From Bedellia somnulentella (Eukaryota; Arthropoda; Insecta; Lepidoptera; Bedelliidae): a DNA stretch of 64,000 nucleotides. Positions 22,989 through 35,077 of the stretch are shown here, piece by piece (position 1 is the first letter of the stretch; every line of letters begins with the position of its first letter). A program made the translations under genes and the position numbers. The stretch is from assembly GCA_963576735.1 (NCBI GenBank), contig OY755181.1:17373261-17437260 (forward strand), given 5' to 3'. A model generated the notes under the pieces. It did no database searches. It saw nothing but the letters and a program-made list of their open reading frames with translations, and had not been told where the DNA came from.

Positions 22989-23290
22989 TTAATGTTTTTT
23001 TGACATGAATTCCTCATGTGGGGATTATTACTCATAAATAAAAGATGTTATTGAAGGAAAGAAAAATTTCGACACTGGCGGGGTTCGAACCCGCGACCTT
23101 CGGGTATACGCCCCCGTCGCTCTGCCAACTGAGCTACAGTGTCAGTTGGCATCCAGCGCGAAATTTCTCTATCCTTTGTTTCTTTTTTACACGTTCAAGT
23201 AGTGTACGACGGGGGCGTATACCCGAAGGTCGCGGGTTCGAACCCCGCCAGTGTCGAAATTTTTCTTTCCTTTAATAACATCTTTTATTT
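22989..23290 (-). repeat. SINE-B inverted dimer 2
   Basis: A full minus-strand copy followed by a plus-strand copy that begins in the anticodon arm (23207). Arms 23031-23119 and 23207-23295 match 88 of 89. Flanked by ATGAGTGCGCAGT (22976-22988, 23291-23303). Confidence 0.9.
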
Positions 23291-23883
23291 ATGAGTGCGC
23301 AGTATTTAACTATACTCGTATAGAATATCATTAAAGGTCAACCGGTACTTCCGATCAAAAACACGCCTAAAAAAGTTTATAAATTATTGAAAAGCATTTT
23401 AATTAATAACTGTTTTGATTACGTATCTATTGTTAATTAAGAATCAAGGTATTTACACTTACCTGCTTGTATATTTAAAATAATATTTGGGGATTTAATG
23501 AAATAAATTCTCAAAAGGAAACGAAATAAATAAGAAATCGAAGTTTAAAGGAATAAATTTCAAAACAAGCAATGTTTAAATTGTTTATTTTTTTAAAATC
23601 AATATTTCTTTATTACTTACATATGCAATTTACAACTCATTAATAGAACTTATTTACATCAGATACAAAATTAAAGAACATAAAAATATTCTCAATATAA
23701 CAGGGTTAGGGTTCTTTTAAGAAAGGAAGAGGCTGGCTTTATTGCTCCTCTGTATAGCAATTTTCTCTTAACCAAAACATGTGCCAGCCCGAGGATCCCC
23801 GCTAGTTTCGACTAGGCGCGCAGATATTTCCATGAAAACGATAAAAATATGACTTTTTTATTTTAACCATATTTCGACCGGTT

Positions 23884-24373
23884 CTATAGACCCACAGAGT
23901 ATGTTGCTGCAGCTCCAGCCCGAACAGCAAACCGTGACAAATGGGAAGGCGCCAGTGTGTCGACACAAGTTGCATCCAACACAAGCGTCCTCCCATTTTT
24001 CCAGGGAATCGACGATATACCATCCGGTCTCTTGCCATCATCACGCAGCAATCCAGATGGTTCCAAGATCTCTGGGACATTGAGGGTGGCAAGGGCCCGT
24101 CTGATAATGTCGTTATGGTGTGAAATACGGCCAGCAGCGCTACGACGACTTGGTAGTCCATGGTGTCCTCGTTTCTCTACTAATGGACCACAGCGGCAGC
24201 GATGTTGTTCACTCAATTTAACGCCCAACATCAAACCTATGGCTAACGAAAAAGCGGCTCTGTCGAGCAAAGTTCCGACATTGCGCGAAGGTAACGCGTT
24301 CAACCAATGTTTCAAATCTGTCTCACAGAAAACCAGAAGACTAGCCCGCTCCGTATTTGAAAGATTTGCTTGA
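23884..24373 (-). pseudogene. Retroelement ORF fragment with zinc and PD-(D/E)xK-like motifs
   Basis: Open minus-strand frame. Seen in order: CRCG followed by RGHHGL, then RRALATLNVP, then DGKRPDG and, 12 residues after the D of PD, the D of VLDATC. CxC...H plus RPD-x(11-14)-D is the layout of restriction-like endonuclease domains at the C-terminus of some LINEs (R2/NeSL/CRE type). The frame ends at 23884 and the 5' part is absent. Family name uncertain. Confidence 0.5.
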
Positions 24374-24515
24374 AGTTGACGGCAGAGCGTTATAGTTGTA
24401 AGTTATGCCAGCTGCGAACTAGAGGACCACACAGGTTCAAAAAGTCTCAAAAAATACGAATTATGGCATTATGCCATGAAACGAACATGAATTAAAAGTT
24501 TTACTAATCAATCAA

Positions 24516-24605
24516 GGAAAGAAAAATTTCGACACCTGCAGGACTTGAACCCGCGACATCCCGGTCTACGCCCCTTAGACATACAGCTATTTAGTCTTTC
24601 TTTCA
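24516..24605 (-). repeat. Diverged SINE-B fragment (duplication copy 1)
   Basis: AAGGAAAGAAAAATTTCGAC followed by a decayed T-arm and B-box. The paralogous copy is at 30555-30650. Confidence 0.65.
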
Positions 24606-24734
24606 TTAAAATAAAAAACAAAACAAGACAGAATCATTTTTCAACCGTCATAGAATAAAGTCTTGATCGTGGTCCTGAATCATTGAATTTAATAACGCGT
24701 GGTAATATAAATTATTTTTCATTATTATTAATAC

Positions 24735-24997
24735 ACACATACATACATACACATACATATACTCACGGCCGTAAATCCCAAAAAGGGATAGCCAGAGCTT
24801 CAGAGCTAGAAACGCCTCAGCATTTGGAAGTTAATAGGGGAGAGGATGGAAAAAATAAAGTATCGTTGGTGATGGGTCTCCAACCGCATCGCCCAGAAAC
24901 CACTTAAAAAGCCCCACACCCTTAGTCGCCACATACGACACCCTCGGGTAGAAAGGGGTAGTGATATTCTAAGCCGGCACTACACGGCAAAATAGAT
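24735..24997 (-). repeat. SINE-A with exact 13-bp target duplication
   Basis: Flanked by TTATTATTAATAC (24722-24734 and 24998-25010). The empty site is preserved near 30,757-30,770. Confidence 0.93.
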
Positions 24998-25075
24998 TTA
25001 TTATTAATACATTTAATAAAAAACCACTCTTTGAATCCGTTGGAATGAAAACTATTTATTAATACTTTGAATACT

Positions 25076-25321
25076 ACATACATACATGCTTATACTCACG
25101 GCTATAAATCGCTGAAAACCTAGAGCTTCTGTATCAGAAAATTCTTCCGCCACTTTTAGAAGTTTAGTAGGGAAAAGATTGTAAAAAAATGCTCTTGGTT
25201 AGCGGTCTCCAACCGCATCGCCCAAAAATAACTTAAAAAGCCCCGATACCCTTAGTTGCCTCTTACTATCACCCATGGGAAGAAATGAGGTGGTGCTGTT
25301 CTAAGCTAACACTACACAGCA
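25076..25321 (-). repeat. SINE-A, diverged (duplication copy 1)
   Basis: Paralogue of 30869-31113; about 245 bp. Confidence 0.85.
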
Positions 25322-25348
25322 ATCTGAATACATACATACATACATACA

Positions 25349-26171
25349 ATCAGGACTTACCAGGATCACGGGATGGCTTCAGGATAACTTATTAACATTA
25401 AATGCTACCAAAACATGTTATATCTGTTTTCACAAAACTGAATCGTCCGCCCCGCCCTCTGATCTTGACGCTCTTAAAGTACATCAGATTGCATGTCCCT
25501 TACTCCAATTCAGCAGTGAGACAGTAGGATGCTCATGCAACGAAATCACTAAGTGCCGCTCGATTAGATACCTCGGCATAGTAATTGATGAGCATCTTAA
25601 CTTTAAGGAGCATATTAGTATCACTTCCGCTCGCTTACGGAAAATTATTTTTGTTATAAGGTCTCTACGTGAAGTAACGCATGGCAGGATACTACGCACC
25701 GTATATTTGGCTTTATGCCAATCTATACTTAATTATTGTATATTGGTTTGGGGTGGATGTGCAACTACAACCATGATTGTCCTAGAGAGGGCCCAGAGAG
25801 CTGTGTTGAAGACATTACTAAGAAAACCTCGAAGATACTCCACTTCAGCATTATATGAAGAAGCTGATTTTCTTAGTGTGCGCAAACTTTTTATTCAGCG
25901 AGCTGTCCTAGCTGCAAAACAAAACATGTGCCAACAGCACCGCAGTGATATGTTTAGCAAACGTTTATTTCAGTTACCGGTACCAGTGACTCGCACTACT
26001 TTTGCTCAACGGTTCCCTAGTTTTTTATCTCCCTTCTTGTTTAATAAACTGGTTAAAGATATTGTCACATTAAAACAATGTGATAAACGTAAGAGTAAAA
26101 AAGAGTTATTTAAAAAATTCATGAATATTTCATACGCTGATACAGTGGCTTTGCTAAAAGTTGTCTCGTAG
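25349..26171 (+). pseudogene. 5'-truncated Jockey/CR1-like LINE reverse transcriptase, open to its stop
   Basis: Continuous frame of about 274 codons starting mid-domain (SGLTRITGWLQDNLLTLNAT), with KCRSIRYLGIVIDEHLNF and LALCQSILNYCILVWGG, typical of the thumb end of Jockey/CR1 reverse transcriptases, ending TAG at 26169-26171. No internal stop. The catalytic YxDD part is missing. A CA-rich 3' region and GCGATACAGGCAATGCC end (to about 26540) follow. Confidence 0.75.
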
Positions 26172-26540
26172 TTGTCTCTCACACACACACTCATACATAC
26201 ACACTCTTACTCACTCACAAATATTCACCCTCGCACATACACACAGTCACACATACATTCATTCTCACATACATATCCAATACACACACACACATACACT
26301 CGTAACTAAACACTTCGCAATATGCACAAACTATTACTTAGTTGCTTTTGTAATTTAGTTAGTTTTATTTTTATTTAAATCAGTTTTTTGTTTATTTCTC
26401 TCTCTTAATTAATTAATTAAGACTTGTATTATTCGTTGTGTATTTTAAATGTGTTCCCTAGATTCATGCGATACAGGCAATGCCTAGTGCGTGAATCATT
26501 GTAAATTCTAATGTAATGTGTTTTTCTTGTAATAAATGTC
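26172..26540 (+). repeat. CACA/CATA-rich LINE 3' region
   Basis: Imperfect ACAC/ATAC run 26178-26305, then TTAATTAATTAATTAA and AATAAATGTC at the end. Confidence 0.6.
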
Positions 26541-26577
26541 TTATGTCACATACATACATATACTCACGGATACCAAC

Positions 26578-27174
26578 CGTGATAGCCCAGTGGGTAGAAC
26601 ACTCGGTTATCGTGCAAACGACTAGTGTTCAAATCCTGGGTCGGGCCTACACCAATTTGTCTTTTCTAAAGACATATGTGTGGTTAATTTATCATGGTTG
26701 TTAACGGTGAGGGAAAACATCGTGAGGAAACCCACATGACTGAGTTGTACTTAGTCATGTGACAGTGTATTCGTACAAAACGGCGATAGGCCTGCCCCCT
26801 ATCACGTGAGTACACTGTCCGAGCAAAACGTGGGCACTCTGAACACCACGTGACAAAGCCACGTGATGTTCAGAACTATTAGTATCTCTGCCAACCCCTT
26901 CGGGGATATTCGGCGTGAACGTTTATGTTTATGTTATGTATATACTCACGGCTATAAATCTTTAAAAGGGGTAGCCAGAGCTGCGAAATTAGAAATTCCC
27001 CACCCACTTTTGGAAGTTGAGTGGGGAAAAGATGGTAGAATAAAGGTTGTTGGTGATGGATCTCCAACCGCATCGCCCAAAAATCCCTTAAAAAGCCCCT
27101 AGTCCGTTAGTCGCCTCTTACGTACACCCACCGGAAGAAATGGGGTAGTGCTATTCTAAGCCGACACTACACAG
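26578..27174. repeat. SINE-C (plus) followed by SINE-A (minus)
   Basis: SINE-C 26578-26933 is complete: TAGCCCAGTGGGTAGAAC, GTTCAAATCCTGG, body, GTGAACGTTTATG. SINE-A 26937-27174 abuts its tail. Confidence 0.92.
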
Positions 27175-27312
27175 CTACTAATCTGAATACTTAGAATGAA
27201 AAAAACATTTAGTAATACAATAAACGAAGGCGTGGTCCGAAATAATTGCTGTTCACATTTACTCAGGCGTTTTTCTGAGACCAAATATTATGCCCTCAGG
27301 CAAACAACAAAA

Positions 27313-27645
27313 CTCAACTGAACCCAACTCAAACGTTGACGTCTCGTATCCTCAAAGGTGTTGGCGCAGGTACTAATACCCCGAATGTCACGTGACATTG
27401 TCACCTGCTGTTCAGATTACTCACGTTTTGCTTGGACAGTGTACTTACATGATAGGGGCAGGCCTATCACATTTTTTTTTGGAATTCACTGTCACGCTAT
27501 GCTGTCACATGACTAAGCACTACTTACTCAAGACACATTAATCACACATATGACTTAAAAAAACACGATTCGGGATAAGAACCTACACCTCTTGGCATGA
27601 TAGGCGGGTGGTCTACCGGGTGGTCTACTAAGCTACCACGATTAT
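27313..27645 (-). repeat. SINE-C, diverged (duplication copy 1)
   Basis: Paralogue of 31262-31595; head ends in ACCGGGTGGTCTACTAAGC. Confidence 0.75.
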
Positions 27646-27693
27646 TAAAAAATAAAATAAACATTAGTTGTTTTGTTAACATTAGTTATTGCT

Positions 27694-28772
27694 GTGTAGT
27701 GTCGGCTTAGAATAGCACTACCCCATTTCTTCCGGTGGGTGTACGTAAGAGGCGACTAACGGTATCGGGGCTTTTAAGGGATCTTTGGGCGATGCGGTTG
27801 GCGACCCATCACCAACAACCTTTATTTTACCATCTTTTCCCCACTCAACTTTCCAAACGTGGCTGAGGAATTTCGAATTCCTTAGCTCTGGCTACCCCTT
27901 CTAGGGATTTATAGCCGTGAGTATATGTATGTATGTATGTACATTAGTCATAATTTAAATAGTTCAAAACCAACATTCAAGATATTCTACATAACCACCT
28001 CCTTCATGTACCTTTGAAACACAAATAAGATGAACTAGTATTTTATGAACTAACTCAATTTCTTTATTAGTATGGAAAATTTCAAATGATACTTAGTTTG
28101 CTGTGTAGTGTCGGCTTAGAATAGCACTACCCCATTTCTTCCGGTGTGTGTTCGTAAAAGGCGACTAACGGTATTGGGGCTTTTTAGGGGATTTTTGGGC
28201 GATGCGGTTGGAGACCCATCACCAAAAACCTTTATTTTATCATCTTTTCCCCACTCAACTTCCAAAAGTGGCTGAGGAATTTATAATTCCTTAGCTCTGG
28301 CTACCCCTTCTAGGGAAATATAGCCGTGAGTTTATGTATGTTATGTATGTATGGAAAATTTCAAATGATTCTTAGTTTATACTACGAGTAACTTCTGAAT
28401 AAATGTCCATAAATGGCTATGCAGGTTCCGAATCTCAAGCTCTGGGGACCGTTTTTGGTATTTATAGTCGTGAGTTAGGCGTTTTCAGAGCTCTAATATT
28501 ATACATCTCAGACAAGTAAATACATACATACATACATATACTCACGGCTATAAATCCCTAAAAGGGGTAGCCAGAGCTGTGGAATTAGAAATTTCTCAGC
28601 CACTTTTGAAAAGTTGCATGGGGAAGAGATGGTAAAATAAAGGTTGTTGGTGATGGGTCTCCAACCGCATCGCCCAAAAATCCCTTAATAGCCCCAATTC
28701 CGTTAGTCGCCTCTTACGTACACCCACCGGAGGAAATGGGGTAGTGCTATTCTAAGCCGACATTACACAGCA
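27694..28772. repeat. Three SINE-A copies (duplication copy 1)
   Basis: Plus 27694-27943, plus 28102-28354, minus 28521-28772; the same three occur at 31615-32694. Confidence 0.92.
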
Positions 28773-29177
28773 GATAAATAAAGTAAACACAATTAAACTT
28801 ACTCAAATGTTCATGCCATATATCTCCGAAGGAGTTGGCAGCGGTACTATTACTTTTGAATATCGCGCGATATATTTTAATTTTTGAAGCTCTGGCAAAA
28901 GTAAGTAGGTTATATGAAATGTTTTTACATAGGTATGAATAGTAATGATGACGTGGTAAATTTGGTGAGACGCGGTAGTACATATTTACTTTTCGTCATA
29001 CAGTTACCGCTCTCTTCAAATGTTCAATGACAATTACAACGTTGATATGTAATAAATAAGGTGATAATTATTACATACGAAGAAGAAAGACAGTGGTTGT
29101 TTGTATATCATGAAGTTTTAGAGTCATTGAATTGATTAAATTATACGCTGATTCATTTCAATGAACTAAAATGACGG

Positions 29178-29401
29178 GCAATCCCTAGAAGGGGTAGCCA
29201 GAGCTAAGGAATTAGAAATTCCTCAGCCATTTTTGGAAATGATAGTGGGGAAAAGATGGTAAAAATAAAGGTTGTTGGTGATGGGTCTCCAACCGCATCG
29301 CCCAAAAATCCCTTAAAAGCCCCAATACCGTTAGTCGCCTCTTACGTCCACCCATCGGCAGTAACGGGGTAGTGCTATTCTAAGCCGACACTACACGGCA
29401 A
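29178..29401 (-). repeat. SINE-A lacking tail
   Basis: Starts at ATCCCTAGAAGGGG; head intact (CACTACACGGC). Confidence 0.85.
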
Positions 29402-29702
29402 AGTATAAGTTTATATAGAAGCTTTACGTTTTTCCTGATAGGTTGATATGTCGACAGATAGAGCATATAACAGCCGTAGTAGAGTAGTGTATTTCCAAAT
29501 AAGACCAATATTTTGTCCATAATATTTCGACGTGACTAATTTTTAACAGTGACGCATTAATTAAGTCGACGAGTAAAATTATGTAACATATAATACACTG
29601 ATTATTTAATCCTACATAAAACATTATAAAGAAAACATATAAGTGTTAAAATTAATTTCAACTTGTATATAATTTCATATTGTAGGAAAATTTTATAATG
29701 AA

Positions 29703-30105
29703 TGTGCGTCAACGAACGAAGCCAGAGAGGTTTGCCAGGATCGTACAAAGTGGCGATCGATAGTCTCTGCCTACCCCAATGGGAACTAACGACGTGAGAA
29801 TATGTATGTATGTATGTATGAATGTGCGTAAAAAGGCAGAGGTCCGAAATGGGAAGAATAAAAGAGCATGTATGAGCAGCAGGTTTGCCAGGATCATATA
29901 AAGTGGCGATCGAAACTCTGTACCTAACCTAATGGTAACTAACGGCGTGAATATATGTATGTATGTATGTACAGTAAAAGGAATGTGAAGATGTTTAGAG
30001 CACATAGAGAGGATGGACGAAACTAAATTGATATAGGAGATTTTAACAGCCAATTTGGTAGTAATGTCATTAGTGGGCAACCTTACATTTACATTACCAT
30101 AGGGC
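29703..30105 (+). repeat. LINE-L fragments, three in a row
   Basis: 29703-29815 and 29822-29968 each end in a TATGTATGTATG tail; 29968-30105 holds an earlier piece whose frame reads HIERMDETKLI, homologous to the ORF part at 47104-47349. Confidence 0.7.
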
Positions 30106-30107
30106 AA

Positions 30108-30420
30108 GGGCCCGTTTGCCAATGTCGTTAATGGCAGTATGGCGTGGAATACGGCCAGCAGCGCTACGACGACTTGGTAGTCCATGGTATCCTCATTCCT
30201 CTAATAATGGACCACAGCGGCAGCGATGTTGTTCACTCAATTTAACGCCAGCAACAAACCTATGACTACCGAAAAAGAGGCTCTGTCGAGCAAAGTTCCG
30301 AGATTGCCAGAAGGTAACGCGTTCAACCAATGTCCCGAATCTGTCTAATAGAAAACCAGAAGATGAGCCCGCTCCGGCGAAACAAGAGCCGTATTTGAAA
30401 GATTTGCTTGAAGTTGACGG
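30108..30420 (-). pseudogene. Second, more decayed copy of the same retroelement ORF
   Basis: Paralogue of 24084-24373 within duplication copy 2; the PD motif half is missing because the duplication begins inside the fragment. Confidence 0.5.
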
Positions 30421-30554
30421 CAGAACGTTATAGTTGTAAGTTATGGTAGCTGCGAACTAGAGGACCACACAGGCTCAAAAAGTCTAAAAAAATACGAATT
30501 ATGGCATTATGCCATAAAACGAACATGAATTAAAAGTTTTACTAATCAATCAAG

Positions 30555-30650
30555 GAAAGAAAAATTTCGACACCTGCAGGACTTGAACCCGCGACATCCC
30601 GGTCTACGCCCCTTAGACATACAGCTATTTAGTCTTTCTTTCATTAAAAT
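30555..30650 (-). repeat. Diverged SINE-B fragment (duplication copy 2)
   Basis: Almost identical to 24516-24605, showing it predates the segmental duplication. Confidence 0.65.
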
Positions 30651-30868
30651 AAAAAACAAAACAAGACAGAATCATTTTTCAACCGCCATAGACTAAAGTC
30701 TTGATCGTGGTCCTGAATGATTAATTTTAATAACTCGTGGTAATGTAAATTATTTTTTATTATTATTAATACATTTAATAAAAAAACAGAGTTCGGCAAG
30801 ACTTTTTATGAACCCATAACTCTTTGAATCCGTTGGAATGAAAACTATTTATTAATACTTTGAATACG

Positions 30869-31113
30869 ACATACATATTTATACTCAAGGCTATAAATCG
30901 CTGAAAGTGGTACCTAGAGCTTCTGAATCGGAAAATTCTTCCGCCACTTTCAAAAGTTAAGTGGGGAAAAGATTGTAAAAAAATGCTCTTGGTTAGCGGT
31001 CTCCAACCGCATCGCCCAAAAATCCAATAAAAAGCCCCAATACCATTAGTCGCCTCTTACGACACCCGTGGGTAGAAAGGGGTAGTGACATTCTAAGCCG
31101 GCACTACACGGCA
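30869..31113 (-). repeat. SINE-A (duplication copy 2)
   Basis: Paralogue of 25076-25321, with a better preserved head. Confidence 0.88.
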
Positions 31114-31261
31114 ATAAATAATTAATAAATAATTTAGTAATACAATAAACGAAAACGTGTTACGAAATAATTGCTGTTCACATTTACTCAGGCGTTTCTC
31201 TGAGTCAAATATTATGCCCTCAGGCAAACAACAAAACTCAAATGAACCCAACTCAAACGTT

Positions 31262-32694
31262 GACGTCTCGTATCCTCAAAGGTCTTGGCAGAGGTACTAA
31301 TACCCCGAATATCACGTGACATTGTCACCTGCTGTTCAGATTACTCATGTTTTGCTTGGACAGTGTACTTACATGATAGGGGCAGGCCTATCACATTTTT
31401 TTTACGAATTCACTGTCACGCTATGCTGTCACATGACTAAGCACTACTTACTCAAGACACATTAATCACACATATGACTTAAAAAAACACGATTCGGGAT
31501 AAGAACCTACACCTCTTGGCATGATAGGCGGGTGGTCTACCGGGTGGTCTACTAAGCTACCACGATTATTAAAAAATAAAATAAACATTAGTTGTTTTGT
31601 TAACATTAGTTATTGCTGTGTAGTGTCGGCTTAGAATAGCACTACCCCATTTCTTCCGGTGGGTGTACGTAAGAGGCGACAAACGGTATCGGGGCTTTTA
31701 AGGGATCTTTGGGCGATGCGGTTGGCGACCCATCACCAACAACCTTTATTTTACCATCTTTTCCCCACTCAACTTTCCAAACGTGGCTGAGGAATTTCGA
31801 ATTCCTTAGCTCTGGCTACCCCTTCTAGGGATTTATAGCCGTGAGTATATGTATGTATGTATGTACATTAGTCATAATTTAAATAGTTCAAAACCAACAT
31901 TCAAGATATTCTACATAACCACCTCCTTCATGTACCTTTGAAACACAAATAAGACGAACTAGTATTTTATGAACTAACTCAATTTCTTTATTAGTATGGA
32001 AAATTTCAAATGATACTTAGTTTGCTGTGTAGTGTCGGCTTAGAATAGCACTACCCCATTTCTTCCGGTGTGTGTTCGTAAAAGGCGACTAACGGTATTG
32101 GGGCTTTTTAGGGGATTTTTGGGCGATGCGGTTGGAGACCCATCACCAAAAACCTTTATTTTATCATCTTTTCCCCACTCAACTTCCAAAAGTGGCTGAG
32201 GAATTTATAATTCCTTAGCTCTGGCTACCCCTTCTAGGGAAATATAGCCGTGAGTTTATGTATGTTATGTATGTATGGAAAATTTCAAATGATTCTTAGT
32301 TTATACTACGAGTAACTTCTGAATAAATGTCCATAAATGGCTATGCAGGTTCCGAATCTCAAGCTCTGGGGACCGTTTTTGGTATTTATAGTCGTGAGTT
32401 AGGCGTTTTCAGAGCTCTAATATTATACATCTCAGACAAGTAAATACATACATACATACATATACTCACGGCTATAAATCCCTAGAAGGGGTAGCCAGAG
32501 CTAAGGAAACAGAAATTCCTCAGCCACTTTTCGAAGTTGTGTGGGGAAAAGACGATGAAATAAAGGTTGTTGGTGATGGGTCTCCAACCGCATTGCCCAA
32601 AAATCCCTCAAAAGCCCCAAAACCGTTAGTCGCCTCTTACGTACACCCACCGGAAGGAATGGGGTAGTGCTATTCTAAGCCGACACTACACAGC
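31262..32694. repeat. SINE-C and three SINE-A copies (duplication copy 2)
   Basis: SINE-C minus 31262-31595; SINE-A plus 31615-31866, plus 32024-32277, minus 32444-32694. Confidence 0.9.
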
Positions 32695-33409
32695 AAACAA
32701 ATAAGACGAACTAGTATTTTATGCACTAATAAAATAATGGAAAATTTCACATGATAATTAGTTTTTAGTACGAGTAACTTCTGAATAAATGTCCATAAAT
32801 GGCTATGCAGGTTCCGAATCTCAAGCTCTGGGGACCGTTTCTGCTATTTATAGTCGTGAGTTAGGCGTTTTCAGAGCTCAAATATTATACTTCTCAGACA
32901 AATAAAGTAAACACAATTAAACTTACTCAAACGTTCATGCCGTATTTCTCCGGAGGGTTGGCAGAGGTTATTATACTTCTGAACATCATGTGACATATTT
33001 TAAATTCTAAAGCTTTGGCTACCTCTTTAAGGAATTTACAGCCATGAGTAGTAAAGGTAATTCGGTTATATGAAATGTTTTTATATGGGTATGAATAGTA
33101 ATGATGACGTGGTAAATTTGGTGAGACGCGGTAGTACATATTTACTTTTCGTCATAAAATTACCGTTCTCTTCAAATGTTCAATGACAATTACAACGTTG
33201 ATATGTAATAAATAAGGTGATAATTATTACATACGAAGAAAGAAGACAGTGATTGTTTGTATATCATGAAGTTTTAGAGTCATTAAATTGATTAAATTAT
33301 ACGCTGATTCATTTCAATGAACTAAAATGATATGGATTTTTTACAAATCGTCCAGCACTTCTCTAGCTTTTTGAGCAAGAATAAAAGTGAGTATATTGTA
33401 GATAATATT

Positions 33410-33657
33410 GCTGTGTAGTGTCGGCTTAGAATAGCACTACCCCATTTCTTCAGGTGGGTGTACGTAAGAGGCGACTAACGGTATTGGGGCTTATAAGAAA
33501 TTTTTTGGGCGATGCGGTTGGAGACCCATCACCAACAACTTTTATTTTACCATCTTTTCCCCACTTAACTTATAAAAGTAGCTGAGGAACTTCTGATTAC
33601 TTAGCTCTGGCTACCCCTTCTAGGGATTTATAGCCGTGAGTATATGTATGTATGTTG
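33410..33657 (+). repeat. SINE-A full length
   Basis: Absent from duplication copy 1, so inserted after the duplication or lost from copy 1. Confidence 0.9.
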
Positions 33658-33929
33658 TAGATAATTTATTAACTCTGTCTATATTTATTACTTAGTGGGT
33701 CAATCACGCCATTGAATATTGGCAATGGCTACAAACTAGCGTTGCCGTTGTTGTTTTGAACACATGGGCAGAAATGCTACCCATGGCCTGATTCAGTGAC
33801 CAGTTCAGAGCTGCAGCAAAGCAGAGCAGAGCAGCAAAAAAATAAGGCTTGTATTTATTTATTTATTTATATAAACACTTTATTGTTTACAAAACAACAC
33901 ACAGTATATTACATAATATATATTATTGG

Positions 33930-34000
33930 CTATAATTCCTTGGCTCTGGCTACCCCTTCTAGGGATTTATAGCCGTGAGTATATGTATGTATGTATGTAT
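33930..34000 (+). repeat. SINE-A 3' end
   Basis: CTCTGGCTACCCCTTCTAGG to (GTAT)n. Confidence 0.75.
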
Positions 34001-34008
34001 ATGTATGT

Positions 34009-34490
34009 ACAGTAAAAGGAATGTGAAGATGTTTAGAGCACATAGAGAGGATGGACAAAAGTAAATTTATATAGGAGATTTTAACAGCCAATTTAGTAGT
34101 AATGTCATTAGTGGGCAACCTTACATTAACATTACATGGAGATACATTTAGATTAGATAGAGAATGTGATTAAAAAGGCAGGTATCTGAATTGCGAAAAA
34201 AAAAGACTATATGTGAAAGGATTGATGAAAACCAATATTGTAATATGACTAAGAAAAGATGTGTGTTACTGAGTTTCTTACGGGTTCTTCTCGCAACAAT
34301 ACACCTTCCGAATCCGAAGTAGAGTCAGTAGAGTAAGATTTAACTTATACGTAAGTTTGTGACGTTCAAAAAATAGACAACAATTTTTTTTTATGTTTAC
34401 AAAAATGTAGACGAAAAATGAGAGGTTTCCTAGTATCGTATAGAGTGGCAATGGATAAACGATCCTTATAGGAACTAATGACATACATAT
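34009..34490 (+). repeat. LINE-L fragments, decayed
   Basis: 34009-34137 pairs with 29968-30105; 34138-34260 and 34400-34490 continue the LINE-L C-terminal region with many changes. Confidence 0.55.
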
Positions 34491-34738
34491 ACATACATAC
34501 ATATACTCACGGCTATAATTCCCTTGCAGGGGTAGCCAGAGCTACGGAATTAGAAATTCCTTCAGTCACTTTTGGAAAGTTATGTGGGGAAAAGATGGTA
34601 AAAAAAAGGTTGTTGGTGATGGGTCTCCAACCACATCGCCCAAAAATCCCTTAAAAGCCCCAATTCCGTTAGTCTCCTCTTACGTACAGCCACCGGAACA
34701 AATGGGGAAGTGCTATTCTAAGCCGTCACTACTCAGCA
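34486..34738 (-). repeat. SINE-A full length
   Basis: Head ends TCACTACTCAGCA at 34738, 340 bp before the transporter start codon. Confidence 0.9.
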
Positions 34739-35077
34739 TATCTTATTACGTGAATATATAATGTGTGTATGTATTTTTCCAGTTAAGAAAAGTCAGGTGA
34801 AAAGACGAGTTAATAAATAAGTCATCTCGTCTAATATAATATAGCTAATTTAATCATTGATAACCTATGTAAACTAAAGATATCGCTGAATGAGCTATTC
34901 TGAAAAAACCCGCAATTTTGTCTCAGATTTTATGTCAAGCGCGCGGAGAGTGCACTACGAAAATGTGATAATAATAAATTGACTTTATTAATTAATTTGG
35001 TACTTTGAAAAAGTTTTTTGTTGTAAATCAAAATATAGAGTTTTTAATAAAAATACAAGGATAATTATACAATCAAG

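Larger units (their letters stand above)
24084..30105. repeat. Segmental tandem duplication, copy 1
   Basis: Matches copy 2 (30108-34137) in four colinear blocks: 24084-25330 with 30108-31115, 27195-28775 with 31125-32697, 28780-29165 with 32900-33332, 29968-30100 with 34009-34135. Extra in copy 1: the SINE-A at 24735, the LINE and SINE block 25331-27190, and 29170-29967. Confidence 0.85.
30108..34137. repeat. Segmental tandem duplication, copy 2
   Basis: Directly follows copy 1. It keeps the empty site of the SINE-A found at 24735-24997. It has its own internal repeat (32698-32900 re-copies about 31941-32440) and an extra SINE-A at 33410-33657. Confidence 0.85.

Noticed and set aside
26170..26310. 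CRISPR-like or satellite array
   Set aside because: The units are irregular CA/CATA repeats in a LINE 3' region without spacers; CRISPR is not expected in an insect genome.
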